Translations under genes and position numbers: made by a program | The notes under the pieces: model-generated | What the model saw: the letters and a program-made list of their open reading frames with translations, nothing else | Told to the model about the DNA's origin: nothing | Database searches by the model: none | In this document: positions 1-8,325 of the stretch, in pieces | Layout of the letters: every line of letters starts with the position of its first letter | Position numbering within the stretch: the stretch's first letter is position 1 | NCBI GenBank assembly: GCA_017480545.1 | Contig: JAFVAI010000031.1 | Coordinates: 1-42,887 of the forward strand | Reading direction: 5' to 3' | DNA length: 42,887 nucleotides | Origin: Schwartzia sp. (in: firmicutes) | GTDB taxonomy: Bacteria > Bacillota > Negativicutes > Selenomonadales > Selenomonadaceae

Positions 1-1340
1 AGGCGATGGTCCGCGAGGGCATGCGCAACGTCGCTGCCGGCGCGAATCCGATGGTTCTGAAGAAGGGCATCGAGATGGCGGTCAACACGCTGGTCGATGA
101 GATCAAGAAGAAAGCGAAGTCCGTCAAGGGCGACGATGTGGCGCAGGTTGCGACGATTTCCTCCTCCGACGAGACCATCGGCAAGCTGATTGCCGACGCC
201 ATGAGCAAGGTCGGCAAGGACGGCGTCATCACCTCCGAGGAGTCCAAGACGATGAAGACGGAGCTGAAGGTCGTCGAAGGCATGCAGTTCGACCGCGGCT
301 ATATCTCCCCGTACATGGTCACCGACGCGGACAAGATGGAAGCGGTTCTGAAAGACCCGTACATCCTGATTACCGACCGCAAGATTTCCACGATTTCCGA
401 TATCCTGCCGATTCTCGAAGAGGTCGTCAAGCAGGGCAAGGAGCTCGTGATCATCGCGGAAGACCTCGACGGCGAGGCTCTCGCTACGTTGGTTGTCAAT
501 AAACTGCGCGGCACCTTCAAAGCGCTGGCTGTCAAGGCTCCGGGCTTCGGCGACCGCCGCAAGGCGATGCTCGAAGATATCGCGATTCTGACGGGCGGCA
601 CGGTCATCAGCGAGGAACTGGGCCGCAAGCTCGACAGCGTCACGATTGCCGACCTCGGCCATGCGGGCCAGGTTCGCGCGACGAAGGACGAGACGACGAT
701 TGTGGACGGCGTTGGCGACAAGAAAGCGATTGCCGCTCGCGTCGAGCAGATCAAGAAGCAGGTCGCCGAGACGACCTCCGACTTCGACAAGGAGAAGCTC
801 CAGGAGCGCCTCGCGAAGCTGTCGGGCGGCGTTGCGGTCATCGAGATCGGCGCTGCGACCGAGGTCGAGATGAAGGACAAGAAGCTCCGCATCGAGGACG
901 CATTGAACGCGACGCGCGCCGCGGTAGAGGAAGGCATTGTCGCCGGCGGCGGCACGACCTTCGTGGACATTCTCCCGGCGCTTGACGCGCTGAAGGCCGA
1001 TGGCGATGTGCAGACGGGCATTGATATCGTCAAGCGCGCCATCGAGGAGCCGGTTCGCCAGATTGCGAACAACGCGGGTCTCGAAGGCTCGGTCGTCGTC
1101 GAGGAAGTCAAGAAGGCCGGTAAGGGCAAGGGCTTCAACGCGCTGACGGGCGAGTATGAGGACATGATCAAGGCCGGTATCGTCGACCCGGCGAAGGTCG
1201 TCCGTTCCACGCTCCAGAACGCGGCCAGCATCGCGGCCATGGTCCTGACGACAGAGACGCTCGTCGCGGACAAGCCGGAAAAGAATCCCCCGATGCCCGC
1301 GGCAGGCGGCATGGGCGGCGGAATGCCGGGCATGATGTAA
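1..1340 (+). CDS. groEL: Chaperonin GroEL, C-terminal part (gene starts before the window)
   Basis: Sixty-kDa chaperonin, the ATP-driven tetradecameric protein-folding cage of the cytoplasm. The reading frame is open from base 1, and the first residues ([17 protein letters not shown]) match the interior of GroEL. About 445 of the usual 540 or so residues are present, covering most of the apical domain and the C-terminal intermediate and equatorial domains. The segments [18 protein letters not shown] and [19 protein letters not shown] are family hallmarks. The protein ends in the typical Gly/Met-rich tail [12 protein letters not shown] strong terminator follows at once. groES is expected upstream but lies outside the window. 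Identity is certain. Confidence 0.98.
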   Translation, partial: AMVREGMRNVAAGANPMVLKKGIEMAVNTLVDEIKKKAKSVKGDDVAQVATISSSDETIGKLIADAMSKVGKDGVITSEESKTMKTELKVVEGMQFDRGYISPYMVTDADKMEAVLKDPYILITDRKISTISDILPILEEVVKQGKELVIIAEDLDGEALATLVVNKLRGTFKALAVKAPGFGDRRKAMLEDIAILTGGTVISEELGRKLDSVTIADLGHAGQVRATKDETTIVDGVGDKKAIAARVEQIKKQVAETTSDFDKEKLQERLAKLSGGVAVIEIGAATEVEMKDKKLRIEDALNATRAAVEEGIVAGGGTTFVDILPALDALKADGDVQTGIDIVKRAIEEPVRQIANNAGLEGSVVVEEVKKAGKGKGFNALTGEYEDMIKAGIVDPAKVVRSTLQNAASIAAMVLTTETLVADKPEKNPPMPAAGGMGGGMPGMM

Positions 1341-1680
1341 GAAACGACGAAAGCGTGAACGCATAAAACAAGAATCCCTCCCGTTGCGGAAGTTCCGCGA
1401 GGGGAGGGATTTTTTGTGCGCGTTCTTGTTAGAAAGTGCGCTTTCGTGCAAAATGTTGGACGATGGCTCGTCTTGGAGAGCGATTCATTCCTCTATCCGA
1501 AAGGCATCATGGTGCAGGACAGCGTCGCACATTTGCCGATATATATGGCAATGTTTCTGTGAGGTAAAAGCCCCCTCCGTAAATGTTGGGATTCGTGGCA
1601 AGGCATTGGTACTATGCAGGAATCGGCGGGAAAATGTCGAACATATAAAATATATTTTATGTTTAGGAAGGACTATTTTG
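1341..1680. other. Gene-free spacer between groEL and the hsdM remnant
   Basis: After the groEL terminator there is about 270 bases without a convincing gene. It contains a small dyad around TTGCC and GGCAA near 1531-1549. A perfect 16-base palindrome ATAAAATATATTTTAT lies at 1645-1660, just before the ribosome-binding site of hsdM. The palindrome could be a former operator or simply an AT-rich promoter region. Nothing else is recognised. Confidence 0.5.
1373..1415 (+). terminator. Rho-independent terminator of groEL (repeat copy 1)
   Basis: The arms AATCCCTCCC (1373-1382) and GGGAGGGATT (1402-1411) pair perfectly around an inner GCGG/CCGC helix and are followed by a T run. Close copies occur at 7893-7926 and 8284-8325, so this terminator is also a dispersed repeat (see findings). 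Confidence 0.9.
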
Positions 1681-2346
1681 ATGGCGAGAAAGTAGACTAC
1701 CAAGAAAAAGGAAGAAAAGCTGAATTTGGATTCGATTCTTTTCAAGTGTCGGGATATTTTACGGCAAGCACGAAACTCCGGCTCGTTTTTTGAAAAACGC
1801 GATATGATGCTTACACTCGTTTTCCTGCGGTTTATCGGCGAGAAATTCGAGGATGGCGTGGCGAGTTTGCGGGAAACACTGACAGCACAAGGGCTTGACC
1901 CGGACGACGAAAGTATTCAGGCGGCGTTTTTCGATGACGCCACCTTTACCGACGGTACTTACAATCTGCCTATTGAGGCTCGTTGGTCCACAGTCATCAA
2001 CACGCCCCCGGCGAAGCTCAATGTAGCACTGGACGCGGCGCTTCACAGCATTGCCGCCAGCAGCGAGCAGCTCAAAGGCTGCTTCGTGGAGGGAACGTTC
2101 ACCACACGGAATCTTGCGGCGAACGACATCAAAAAGATTGTCGATGAGGTGCATAAAATAAGACACAAGACCTTTGGCGAGGAAAAGGACTTAATCGGGC
2201 GCGTCTATGAATACTTCCTAAAAGAATTTGCCGTGAACGCGACGAAAGAGGAAGGCGAATATTATACGCCGCACGACGTTGTCCAACTGATTGCCGCGAT
2301 GATCGAGCCGTTCGACGGGACACTGTACGATGAAGCAGTTGCGTGA
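1681..2346 (+). pseudogene. hsdM: Type I restriction-modification methylase HsdM, 5' remnant with premature stop
   Basis: HsdM is the DNA-adenine methyltransferase subunit of type I restriction enzymes. An ATG at 1681, after AGGAAGG, starts MARK and is followed by an in-frame TAG at 1693-1695. The same frame then reads TTKKKEEKLNLDSILFKCRD and on through the HsdM N-terminal helical domain. It reaches the start of the methylase domain at GEYYTPHDVVQLIAAM, then loses homology near 2330 and stops at 2346. The SAM-binding and NPPF catalytic motifs are absent. Intact family members exceed 480 residues, so this is a double-damaged remnant. Translation could restart at the ATG at 1726, but the product would have no catalytic domain. 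Its partner remnant, the 3' end of hsdR, lies at 6346-7062. Confidence 0.9.
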
Positions 2347-2822
2347 TTGATACAATGACCGCTCCCGGTTATCGTTAACGAGTACGAACAAAGCCCAAGA
2401 AACAAGGCTTGCTGACATCAAGGGGTGTGCAAAAAGTCCATTTTTTATAAGCGGCTTTGGATTTTTTCATTTTGGGGCTTTGCTTTACCGGGTAGACGGG
2501 TGCAAAAAATGCACACGCCCATAACGATAGGTATATCCCGTAACGAAAGGCAGGACAAATCGTTATGAGGGTGTGCAAAATGCCCGTTAGGGCAGGAATG
2601 GCGAGGGTTGGCAGCGAATCGAATAATTTGGTTCTTTTAGGAGTTGGGAGGGATTTTCATGGTAGAATAATAGATTAGGGTAAGCAAGAGGTGTGATTTG
2701 CCGTGCGTGAGGTACGCATCACGGTTCATTCCGGCGAAGTGTATATGTATCAACATATTTCCCACATCCACATCGAAAAAGATTTGACGAATCTTTCATT
2801 GGGTAAGAAAAAAGAATCCGAT
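2347..2822. other. Gene-free left flank of the MATE/ATP-grasp cassette
   Basis: About 480 bases without a gene. It contains the palindromic element at 2510-2577, a TCGTTAACGA palindrome at 2372-2381, an isolated GGGGTGTGCAAAAA (2422-2435) that matches the repeat arm, and an AAAGATT/AATCTTT dyad at 2778-2796. No part of the missing hsdM 3' half or of hsdS could be recognised here. Confidence 0.6.
2510..2577. repeat. Long palindromic element, left of the cassette
   Basis: TGCACACGCCCATAACGAT (2510-2528) is an inverted copy of ATCGTTATGAGGGTGTGCA (2559-2577), with 17 of 19 positions pairing. A further CCCGTAACGA lies between them. The same words in the same arrangement recur at 6237-6309 on the other side of the two-gene cassette. 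This suggests a REP- or MITE-like family, or a recombination site. Confidence 0.75.
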
Positions 2823-2850
2823 TGATTCATTAATTAAGAGTTTATATTAT
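2823..2850 (+). promoter_or_regulatory. Possible promoter of the MATE/ATP-grasp pair
   Basis: TTGATT (2823-2828), 16 bases, then TATTAT (2845-2850). Transcription would begin near 2857, which fits translation from the ATG at 2870 rather than the one at 2849. Assigned from the consensus only. Confidence 0.35.
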
Positions 2851-2869
2851 GAACATATTAGGATTGATT

Positions 2870-4624
2870 ATGGATATTTACGATGCAAAATACAAAAGAA
2901 CAGGATCTGTCCTGAACAAAAAATATATGCAGTTTATGATTCCCGCGATGCTGTCCGCCGTGGGGATTTCCCTCAGCGAATTTGCGGACAGCATGATCGT
3001 TTCCCATTTGCTCAGCTCGGACGCTTTCGCCATCATCAATCTCGGGACGCCGGTCGTTTTCGCAGTCTCATTGATTTATACCATAACAGGATTTGGCGGC
3101 TCGCTTTTGTTTGCGGAATGTTTGGGAAGGAAGGACAAGAAAAAAGCCGATCAATATTTTACGGTATCGACCGTCCTGTCGTTGCTTTTGGGTATACTGC
3201 TGTTTGCGTTGCTGACGTTTTTTCACTCCGCCCTTGGGGAGCTTTTCGGCTGTCCGGAAGAATTGATGGCACCATTTGACGAATATACAAGCGTGCTGCG
3301 CTTTTTTGTTCCCGTGAGCATCCTTCTGATGCACATCACCTATTTCCTTCCGGTCGTGGGAAAGCCGTTCCTCTCCATGGGTCTTGTCGTATCGGCCAAT
3401 GTCTTGAACCTTGTTCTGGATGTCGTTTTTATCCGGGCATTCGGCAGGGGCTGCGAGGGCGCGGCGTTGGCCACGCTTGTTTCATATGTTGTCGTCGCTG
3501 TTGCCATGCTCTTCATTTGGCGCTTTGGCAGAATATCTTTGACGTTATGCGAAGTTCAGAACACACCGCAGATTGCAAAGGACATCGTGAAAAAAGGCTT
3601 GCCTTCCGGAAGTGTGCAGGCGGGGTACTTGGTCACGACGGTTTTCTGCAATTATTTCATGAATCGGGCATTTGGTTTGAACGGTGTTGTGGCAATGTCC
3701 CTGTTTGCCCAACTGGACTCCGTCATCTCGATTGCACTGACGGGTATTGTGGACAATAACGCCTCTTTCGCCGCCATGCTCAAGGGCGAAGGGGACTATT
3801 ACGGGATTCGCAGCTTGAGCAAGCGAGTCACCGTAATGATCGTACTGGTTTGTTCTGTTTTGTCCATAGTTTTTGTCGCGTTTTCTCACAGCGTCGCCGC
3901 CGTATTCAACATTCACGATCCGGCTGTGCTGGAATTGATTGGCCAGCTGATGCCTGTATACGTCCTGTATTATCCTCTCCGCGGTGTCCTTCTGGTTCTC
4001 AGGGACATCTACAACACCTTGGACAGAAGCATGTATGCCACAGTGCTCGGCGTATTGGATAAAGTGGTTTCCATTCCAGTCGTGGGAGGCGCACTGTATC
4101 TTTGGTTTGGCGGGTACGGATTAATTGCCGCGTTCCCGGTCAGCATGCTCCTGATCCTTGTTATTATCGCTGTGGTCAATCGCCGGATTGTAAAAACATC
4201 AAATGGAAGATATTCGCCCGTGCTGCTTTTGGATGAGGCGTACCCGCTGAAGGCTCTTTGCAGTTATTCCGTGAAATCTTTGGAAAACGTGGCGGAAGTT
4301 GCGCTACGAGTAAGTCAGAATCTTGCCGACGCTTCTTTGAATCCACGAATCGCCGATAGAATATGTCTTGCTGCCGAGGAAATAGGCGTGTACATCGTTG
4401 AACGATGCGGAACCGATACCGCCGTTGATTTTCTTGTCAGTACCAACGGGAGCGATTTTACTCTTACCTGCAGAAGCTCGGGAAAACCCTTTTGTCCCAT
4501 CAATAGCGGCGATGGCAATCTGTCGCCGAATGAATTGTTTTTGGTCCGATTGTTCAAAGTCAAATATGAGTACATTTTCGGCTTAAATTCCGTAAGTCTC
4601 ACGATAGGAGCGCATATCCCATGA
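2870..4624 (+). CDS. MATE-family exporter with C-terminal kinase-like (SpoIIAB/RsbW-type) domain
   Basis: Residues 1 to about 440 form a twelve-helix MATE (multidrug and toxin extrusion) transporter, beginning LNKKYMQFMIPAMLSAVG with two internally related halves. The remaining 140 or so residues are soluble. They resemble a GHKL/HATPase_c_2 domain: an AAEEIGVYIVE helix stands where the N-box would be, and SSGKPFCP resembles the DxGxPFDP loop. The usual Asn and Asp are missing, so ATP hydrolysis is doubtful and a regulatory or binding role is more likely. The ATG at 2870 is preferred because AGGA precedes it; the ATG at 2849 is an in-frame alternative. The gene overlaps the following ATP-grasp gene by ATGA. 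Base composition is visibly more AT-rich than the flanking housekeeping genes, which suggests transfer. The substrate is unknown. Confidence 0.82.
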   Translation: MDIYDAKYKRTGSVLNKKYMQFMIPAMLSAVGISLSEFADSMIVSHLLSSDAFAIINLGTPVVFAVSLIYTITGFGGSLLFAECLGRKDKKKADQYFTVSTVLSLLLGILLFALLTFFHSALGELFGCPEELMAPFDEYTSVLRFFVPVSILLMHITYFLPVVGKPFLSMGLVVSANVLNLVLDVVFIRAFGRGCEGAALATLVSYVVVAVAMLFIWRFGRISLTLCEVQNTPQIAKDIVKKGLPSGSVQAGYLVTTVFCNYFMNRAFGLNGVVAMSLFAQLDSVISIALTGIVDNNASFAAMLKGEGDYYGIRSLSKRVTVMIVLVCSVLSIVFVAFSHSVAAVFNIHDPAVLELIGQLMPVYVLYYPLRGVLLVLRDIYNTLDRSMYATVLGVLDKVVSIPVVGGALYLWFGGYGLIAAFPVSMLLILVIIAVVNRRIVKTSNGRYSPVLLLDEAYPLKALCSYSVKSLENVAEVALRVSQNLADASLNPRIADRICLAAEEIGVYIVERCGTDTAVDFLVSTNGSDFTLTCRSSGKPFCPINSGDGNLSPNELFLVRLFKVKYEYIFGLNSVSLTIGAHIP

Positions 4625-6129
4625 AAAACAAGATTGTGGTCACCGAGCCGATGTCCACTGCTTTCAACTTTCTTGAAGACATCAGGCAAAGAGATTACGA
4701 GCCTGTCATACTCGAAGCGTATATCCCCGAAGGATATGCCAGAAAGCTGATGGACGAGGAGCGAAAAACCAAATATGCAAGGATAAAATACCCGATTACA
4801 CTCTTAAAAGAAAATCCCGATTACGCGGCGACCTTGCGGGAAGTGCGCGACCTTGACCCCCTGCTTGTGCTGGTGGGCGGCGAGGAAGGTGTCATCATAG
4901 GCACTCGCCTTGCAGACGATTTGGGATTGACCGGAAATCCTTTTTCGAATATCCCAAAGATGACTCGGAAAAGTGTCATGCACCGAACCTTGAAAGAAGC
5001 CGGGCTGCGATATATCCACGGCAAAGAGGTGTCCTCCTGTGAAGATTGCCTTTTATTCCTTGAAGAAACGGGCATGGAAGACGTTGCCCTGAAGCATGAT
5101 CACGGCGTTGCCTCTGTCGGCGTTCATCTGATTCACGGCAAAGAGGAATTGTTGACCGCGTTCCGGCAGGAGAAATCGTCCGAAAATATGTTCGGCGAAG
5201 ATGAAAATCCGGTGCTCTTGCAGGAGCGTATTTTCGGCGACGAGTATGTCGTGAATACGGTCAGCCGGAACGGCGTACCGGCGCTGACCTCTGTGTTCCG
5301 GTATCATAAAAAGCAAACCCCGTCGGGTTATATCGTTTACAGAGGCTTGGAAGCGGTCATGGAGCTTGACCGAAAAGAGACGCAACTTGTTGAATACGCG
5401 TTTCGGGCGGTTAAGGCTCTTGGAATCACGGACGGCCCCGTGCACGGCGAGTATATGATCGACGAGAATGGTCCCGTCCTCATCGAAGCCAACTGCCGCG
5501 TAATGGGGGGGAGCGCTCCGGCCGGATTTCTCGATAAAGTGTTTGGGTATCATGAAACCGACGTCGTGCTGGATTCTATGCTTGACGGCGATTTTCACAA
5601 TGATTTTCTGAAAAATCCATATCGCCCCTTGCGAAAAGGGTACGTAAAGGATTTTTATTCCGACAGAGATAAAACCATTTCTTCCTCGGGCATTGTCCCG
5701 ATTCTTCGCAATATGGAAAGCTTTTACTCCGGATGGGTGGAGAACGCGAGGAAAACAGACCATATCCGCGAAACCATTGACCTTGAAACAGAGACAGGCT
5801 GTGTATACCTTGTTCACGATGACCCAGAAACTACAAAAAGAGAGTTTGACCTGCTTATGCTCATAGAAGAAACATATCCGGATTTATTGTATTCGGACAC
5901 ATCCCTTTTTATTCCTCCCGAAGACAGTGCGGCGCTTACGCCGGAAATCATGGATATTCTAAATAGTGATACAGAAACGCTGATTTCCGATATTATTTCG
6001 TTCTATAAAAACGGAGCCAAAGGAAATCCAATCATCCCCGAAAAGCTACTGAACGCAACTCCGTATAACCGTGAAATTATGGACATACTGAAAAATATAA
6101 GCGGAGTTTCCTTCAAATCTCCACAATAG
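4621..6129 (+). CDS. ATP-grasp ligase, possibly an amino-acid or peptide ligase
   Basis: A 502-residue ATP-grasp enzyme of the carboxylate-amine ligase superfamily, which activates a carboxylate as acyl phosphate and joins it to an amine or thiol. A pre-ATP-grasp region (to about 110) carries LLVLVGGEEGVIIGTRLAD. The ATP-binding core follows, with ALKHDHGVASVGV near 156-168 (Lys contacting ATP), QERIFGDEYVV near 201-211, HGEYMIDENG near 275, and the metal-binding LIEANCR near 287-293. A C-terminal extension of about 190 residues has no recognised domain. The nearest known style is the BacD/YwfE L-amino-acid ligase group. Its start lies inside the stop of the MATE gene (ATGA), so the two are translationally coupled. 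The product could be a small peptide exported by the MATE protein; this is inference. Confidence 0.8.
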   Translation: MKNKIVVTEPMSTAFNFLEDIRQRDYEPVILEAYIPEGYARKLMDEERKTKYARIKYPITLLKENPDYAATLREVRDLDPLLVLVGGEEGVIIGTRLADDLGLTGNPFSNIPKMTRKSVMHRTLKEAGLRYIHGKEVSSCEDCLLFLEETGMEDVALKHDHGVASVGVHLIHGKEELLTAFRQEKSSENMFGEDENPVLLQERIFGDEYVVNTVSRNGVPALTSVFRYHKKQTPSGYIVYRGLEAVMELDRKETQLVEYAFRAVKALGITDGPVHGEYMIDENGPVLIEANCRVMGGSAPAGFLDKVFGYHETDVVLDSMLDGDFHNDFLKNPYRPLRKGYVKDFYSDRDKTISSSGIVPILRNMESFYSGWVENARKTDHIRETIDLETETGCVYLVHDDPETTKREFDLLMLIEETYPDLLYSDTSLFIPPEDSAALTPEIMDILNSDTETLISDIISFYKNGAKGNPIIPEKLLNATPYNREIMDILKNISGVSFKSPQ

Positions 6130-6236
6130 ACGCAAGAAGTGATCGGGCGGAGACAGGCGTTTATCAGGCAGCGGCGATGATGCCTGAAGATTGCGAGGCT
6201 TAGAGAAAACGGAAAGCCGAGCGATTTGAGTCCGAA

Positions 6237-6309
6237 CCCCGTAACGATGCACCCTAAATCGTTATGCGGGGTGTGCAAATTTGCACCCCCTACCGTGTGC
6301 ATCGTTATG
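6237..6309. repeat. Long palindromic element, right of the cassette
   Basis: GTAACGATGCACCC (6241-6254) pairs with GTGTGCATCGTTATG (6295-6309). Between them lies AAATCGTTATGCGGGGTGTG (starting 6256), near-identical to the arm at 2557 in the left copy. GGGGTGTGCAAATTTGCACC at 6268 forms an inner imperfect hairpin. One more TCGTTACG follows at 6325. This is the same family as the element at 2510-2577. Confidence 0.75.
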
Positions 6310-6345
6310 TGAGTATCGGGGATTTCGTTACGTTGTATCATTTAA

Positions 6346-7062
6346 GACACGGCAACAGAGAAGATGGTCGAGGAGGCGCTGAAGTACAATAAGGTCGAGA
6401 GCATCCTTGAAAGCGGGGAAGATGAGGATATTTTCAGTCCCGAATATGTGGAAACGCTCTCGAACGTAAAAATGCCCGCGTCTAAGCTGGAACTTCTCGT
6501 TAAAATGCTGCGCAAGCAAATCAAGGAATACGGGAAAACGAACCAAATGGCAGCGAAAAAGTTTCAGGAGATGCTGGAAGAGACCATCAAGCAGTATCAC
6601 GAACGGCGGAAGCATCTGACGGCGGAGGAAGCGGGAGCCGCGCAGGAGAAGACCGCCGAGGAGATTATCAAGAACGCGACGGCGCAGGCGCTTTCTATCT
6701 TGGAAGATATGAAGGCCGACCGCGAGAGCTTCCGCAAGGTGGGACTGACGTTTGAAGAAAAGGCGTTCTATGATATTTTGATGGCGCTGCGTGACCAATA
6801 CAATTTCGAGTATGGCACGGACAAAGTGACGGACGGCGTTTCTGTCAATGGCAAGTGCAGGTCTCTGGCGAAGAAAATCAAGGAGATTATCGACACGAAA
6901 TCTTCGTTCTCCGATTGGCTAAACAATCAAATCGTCCGTGACCAGCTCAAGTTTGACATCAAAGTGTGCCTGATCAAGAACGGCTACCCGCCGCAATACA
7001 GCCCTGAGGTTTTCCGCAAGGTAATGGAACAAGTGGAGAACTTTGAGGAGAATCGGGGATAA
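6346..7062 (+). pseudogene. hsdR: Type I restriction endonuclease HsdR, 3' remnant
   Basis: HsdR is the ATP-dependent DNA-translocating and cleaving subunit of type I restriction enzymes. Only its C-terminal region (DUF3387-type) is present, about 238 codons from GAC at 6346, directly after an in-frame TAA. Recognisable segments are EEALKYNKVESILESGEDED, GLTFEEKAFYDILMALRDQY, IIDTKSSFSDWLNNQ and KNGYPPQYSPEVFRKVMEQV. The nuclease and helicase domains, normally several hundred residues upstream, are gone. An ATG at 6364 could give a 232-residue fragment, but it would have no enzymatic core. The MATE/ATP-grasp cassette and its repeats occupy the space where hsdM 3', hsdS and hsdR 5' would be. 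Confidence 0.88.
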
Positions 7063-7083
7063 GATTTGAAAAAGGGGCATTGT

Positions 7084-7808
7084 ATGGAGTCGGAACAGGA
7101 AGAAAATTTGCCATTGGAACTGACAGAAAGCATGACCGAAAAATTCTTGCATGCGATTGGCATGGAAGGGATTGCGGGGAAAAGTGCTGCGGTGGCAATA
7201 GCAGTGGATCCGGGCTTTTTTTCCTTGCCGCCTGAATTGAACGGGCTCTTGGGCGCGCTCGGGGTAGCTTATGCAGGAATTTCAAGTTTTATCGGTTGTC
7301 GAAATTTGAAAAGGTTTATTGTAGAGTATTTTGGCAGGAGATTACCAAGGTACTGGATAAAAACAACAAAGAACAAATGGAGCTGGTGCAGGTTGCGCTG
7401 ACGTCTGCGTTGCAATGTAAAAAAGAAGGGCAAGTGGATTATATTGTAGCGATATTATCCGGCGTTTGCCAAAAGCGGATTTCTCCATTAGAAGGAGAGG
7501 ACTTGATTGCCATTGCTTCGGAACTGACTGCCAATGAAGCGTCTTGTTTGCGAGCGGCATATCGCGTATTCCGACAAAAGAAAAGCGGTTCGCAGAATTG
7601 CTGTTTGAAAGATTTTGGGGAAGAAGATTTGTCGTTCATTGATAGAGAAACGCGAGCGTTTCTTTTGCGCAGGCTGGCCTCGAAAGGGTTATTGTATTTA
7701 GAGACAGGGGCAATATTTGGCAATGACGGAAAAACATTTTTATCGACTGAGATCGGGGAAAAAATATTTATTGAGTTGGAGTCTTGCCCACAGAAAGGAA
7801 AGGAGTAG
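7084..7808 (+). pseudogene. Unknown protein gene with a frameshift near 7295
   Basis: The ATG at 7084 follows AAAGGGG by six bases. The first frame runs from MESEQEENLPLELTESMTEK to FIGCR and then degenerates. The reading continues naturally in another frame as KFEKVYCRVFWQEITKVLDK and on to a stop at 7808. One missing A in the short A run around 7291-7296 would restore a single protein of about 241 residues. The middle segment (SLPPELNGLLGALGVAYAGI) is hydrophobic. The C-terminal part, with its leucine-rich helices and QDKKTFLSTEIGE-like ending, looks like a small winged-helix or helical domain. No family was recognised. It sits immediately downstream of the hsdR remnant, so it may have been carried by the restriction locus. 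A sequencing error cannot be excluded. Confidence 0.55.
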
Positions 7809-7861
7809 AATTAAAAGTGCGTTTTGTGTCAGAGGAATAACTGTGCTGCCATTTGTGGATT

Positions 7862-7926
7862 GAAACGGCGAAACCATAAACGCATAAAACAAGAATCCCT
7901 CCCGTTGCGGACAATCCGCGATGGGA
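7862..7926 (+). terminator. Terminator repeat, copy 2 (near-copy of the groEL 3' flank)
   Basis: The 49 bases 7862-7910 match 1341-1389 at 45 positions, and 31 of these (7880-7910 and 1359-1389) are identical without a break. The hairpin AATCCCTCCC...GGGAGGGATT and a T run complete the terminator. It is about 55 bases past the end of the frameshifted gene. Confidence 0.8.
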
Positions 7927-8029
7927 GGGATTTTTCGTTGTCTGACGAAAAAAGTCTTCACAGGGGAGCAACTGGATTTGTTCGGCGTCTCTCTGAATAA
8001 AATCGGGTATATTGAAGGCAAAATGAGTG

Positions 8030-8156
8030 TGTCAAGTGAATTGTGTAAAAACGTTCAGCCCACCTGATCATACTTTTTGATGAGCGCGTTCATACGGTCA
8101 TCAATGAGAAGCTGTTTCATGACCATCGCCAGTTCGCTGCCGGGCGGTCTTGCCAT
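8030..8156 (-). mobile_element. Insertion-sequence remnant (inverted end plus transposase start)
   Basis: Plus-strand bases 8030-8050 (TGTCAAGTGAATTGTGTAAAA) look like an insertion-sequence terminus. Read on the minus strand, the adjoining sequence encodes MARPPGSELAMVMKQLLIDD followed by RMNALIKKYDQVG and a stop. That resembles the amino end of IS256/mutator-type transposases, cut off after about 33 codons. The same terminus and MNAL-K-YD codons recur at 30130-30195. The transposase family is an inference from little sequence. Confidence 0.5.
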
Positions 8157-8283
8157 TTTTTCGGCGGTGGCGGTTTTGGTGGGCTGATTTTTGGTTTGGT
8201 GTTTTTGGAGATGAAAAATCCGCTTGCCCTTTTGCAATGCCGATTCGATGGCTTCGCATATCAGTATGTATCAAATGAAATAC

Positions 8284-8325
8284 AATCCCTCCCGTTGCGG
8301 AACTTCCACGACGGGAGGGATTTTT
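8284..8325 (+). terminator. Terminator repeat, copy 3
   Basis: AATCCCTCCCGTTGCGGAA (8284-8302), then CGGGAGGGATT and T5. Same stem as the groEL terminator but without the upstream homology. It lies in front of the DUF1934 gene and would end any transcription coming out of the island. Confidence 0.8.

Noticed and set aside
2510..2577. CRISPR-like repeats near the cassette
   Set aside because: The repeats are inverted and irregularly spaced, with no constant spacers and no cas genes.
7296..7808. Separate gene starting at the ATG at 7296
   Set aside because: It has no ribosome-binding site and continues the protein of the upstream frame. A frameshift explains both parts better.
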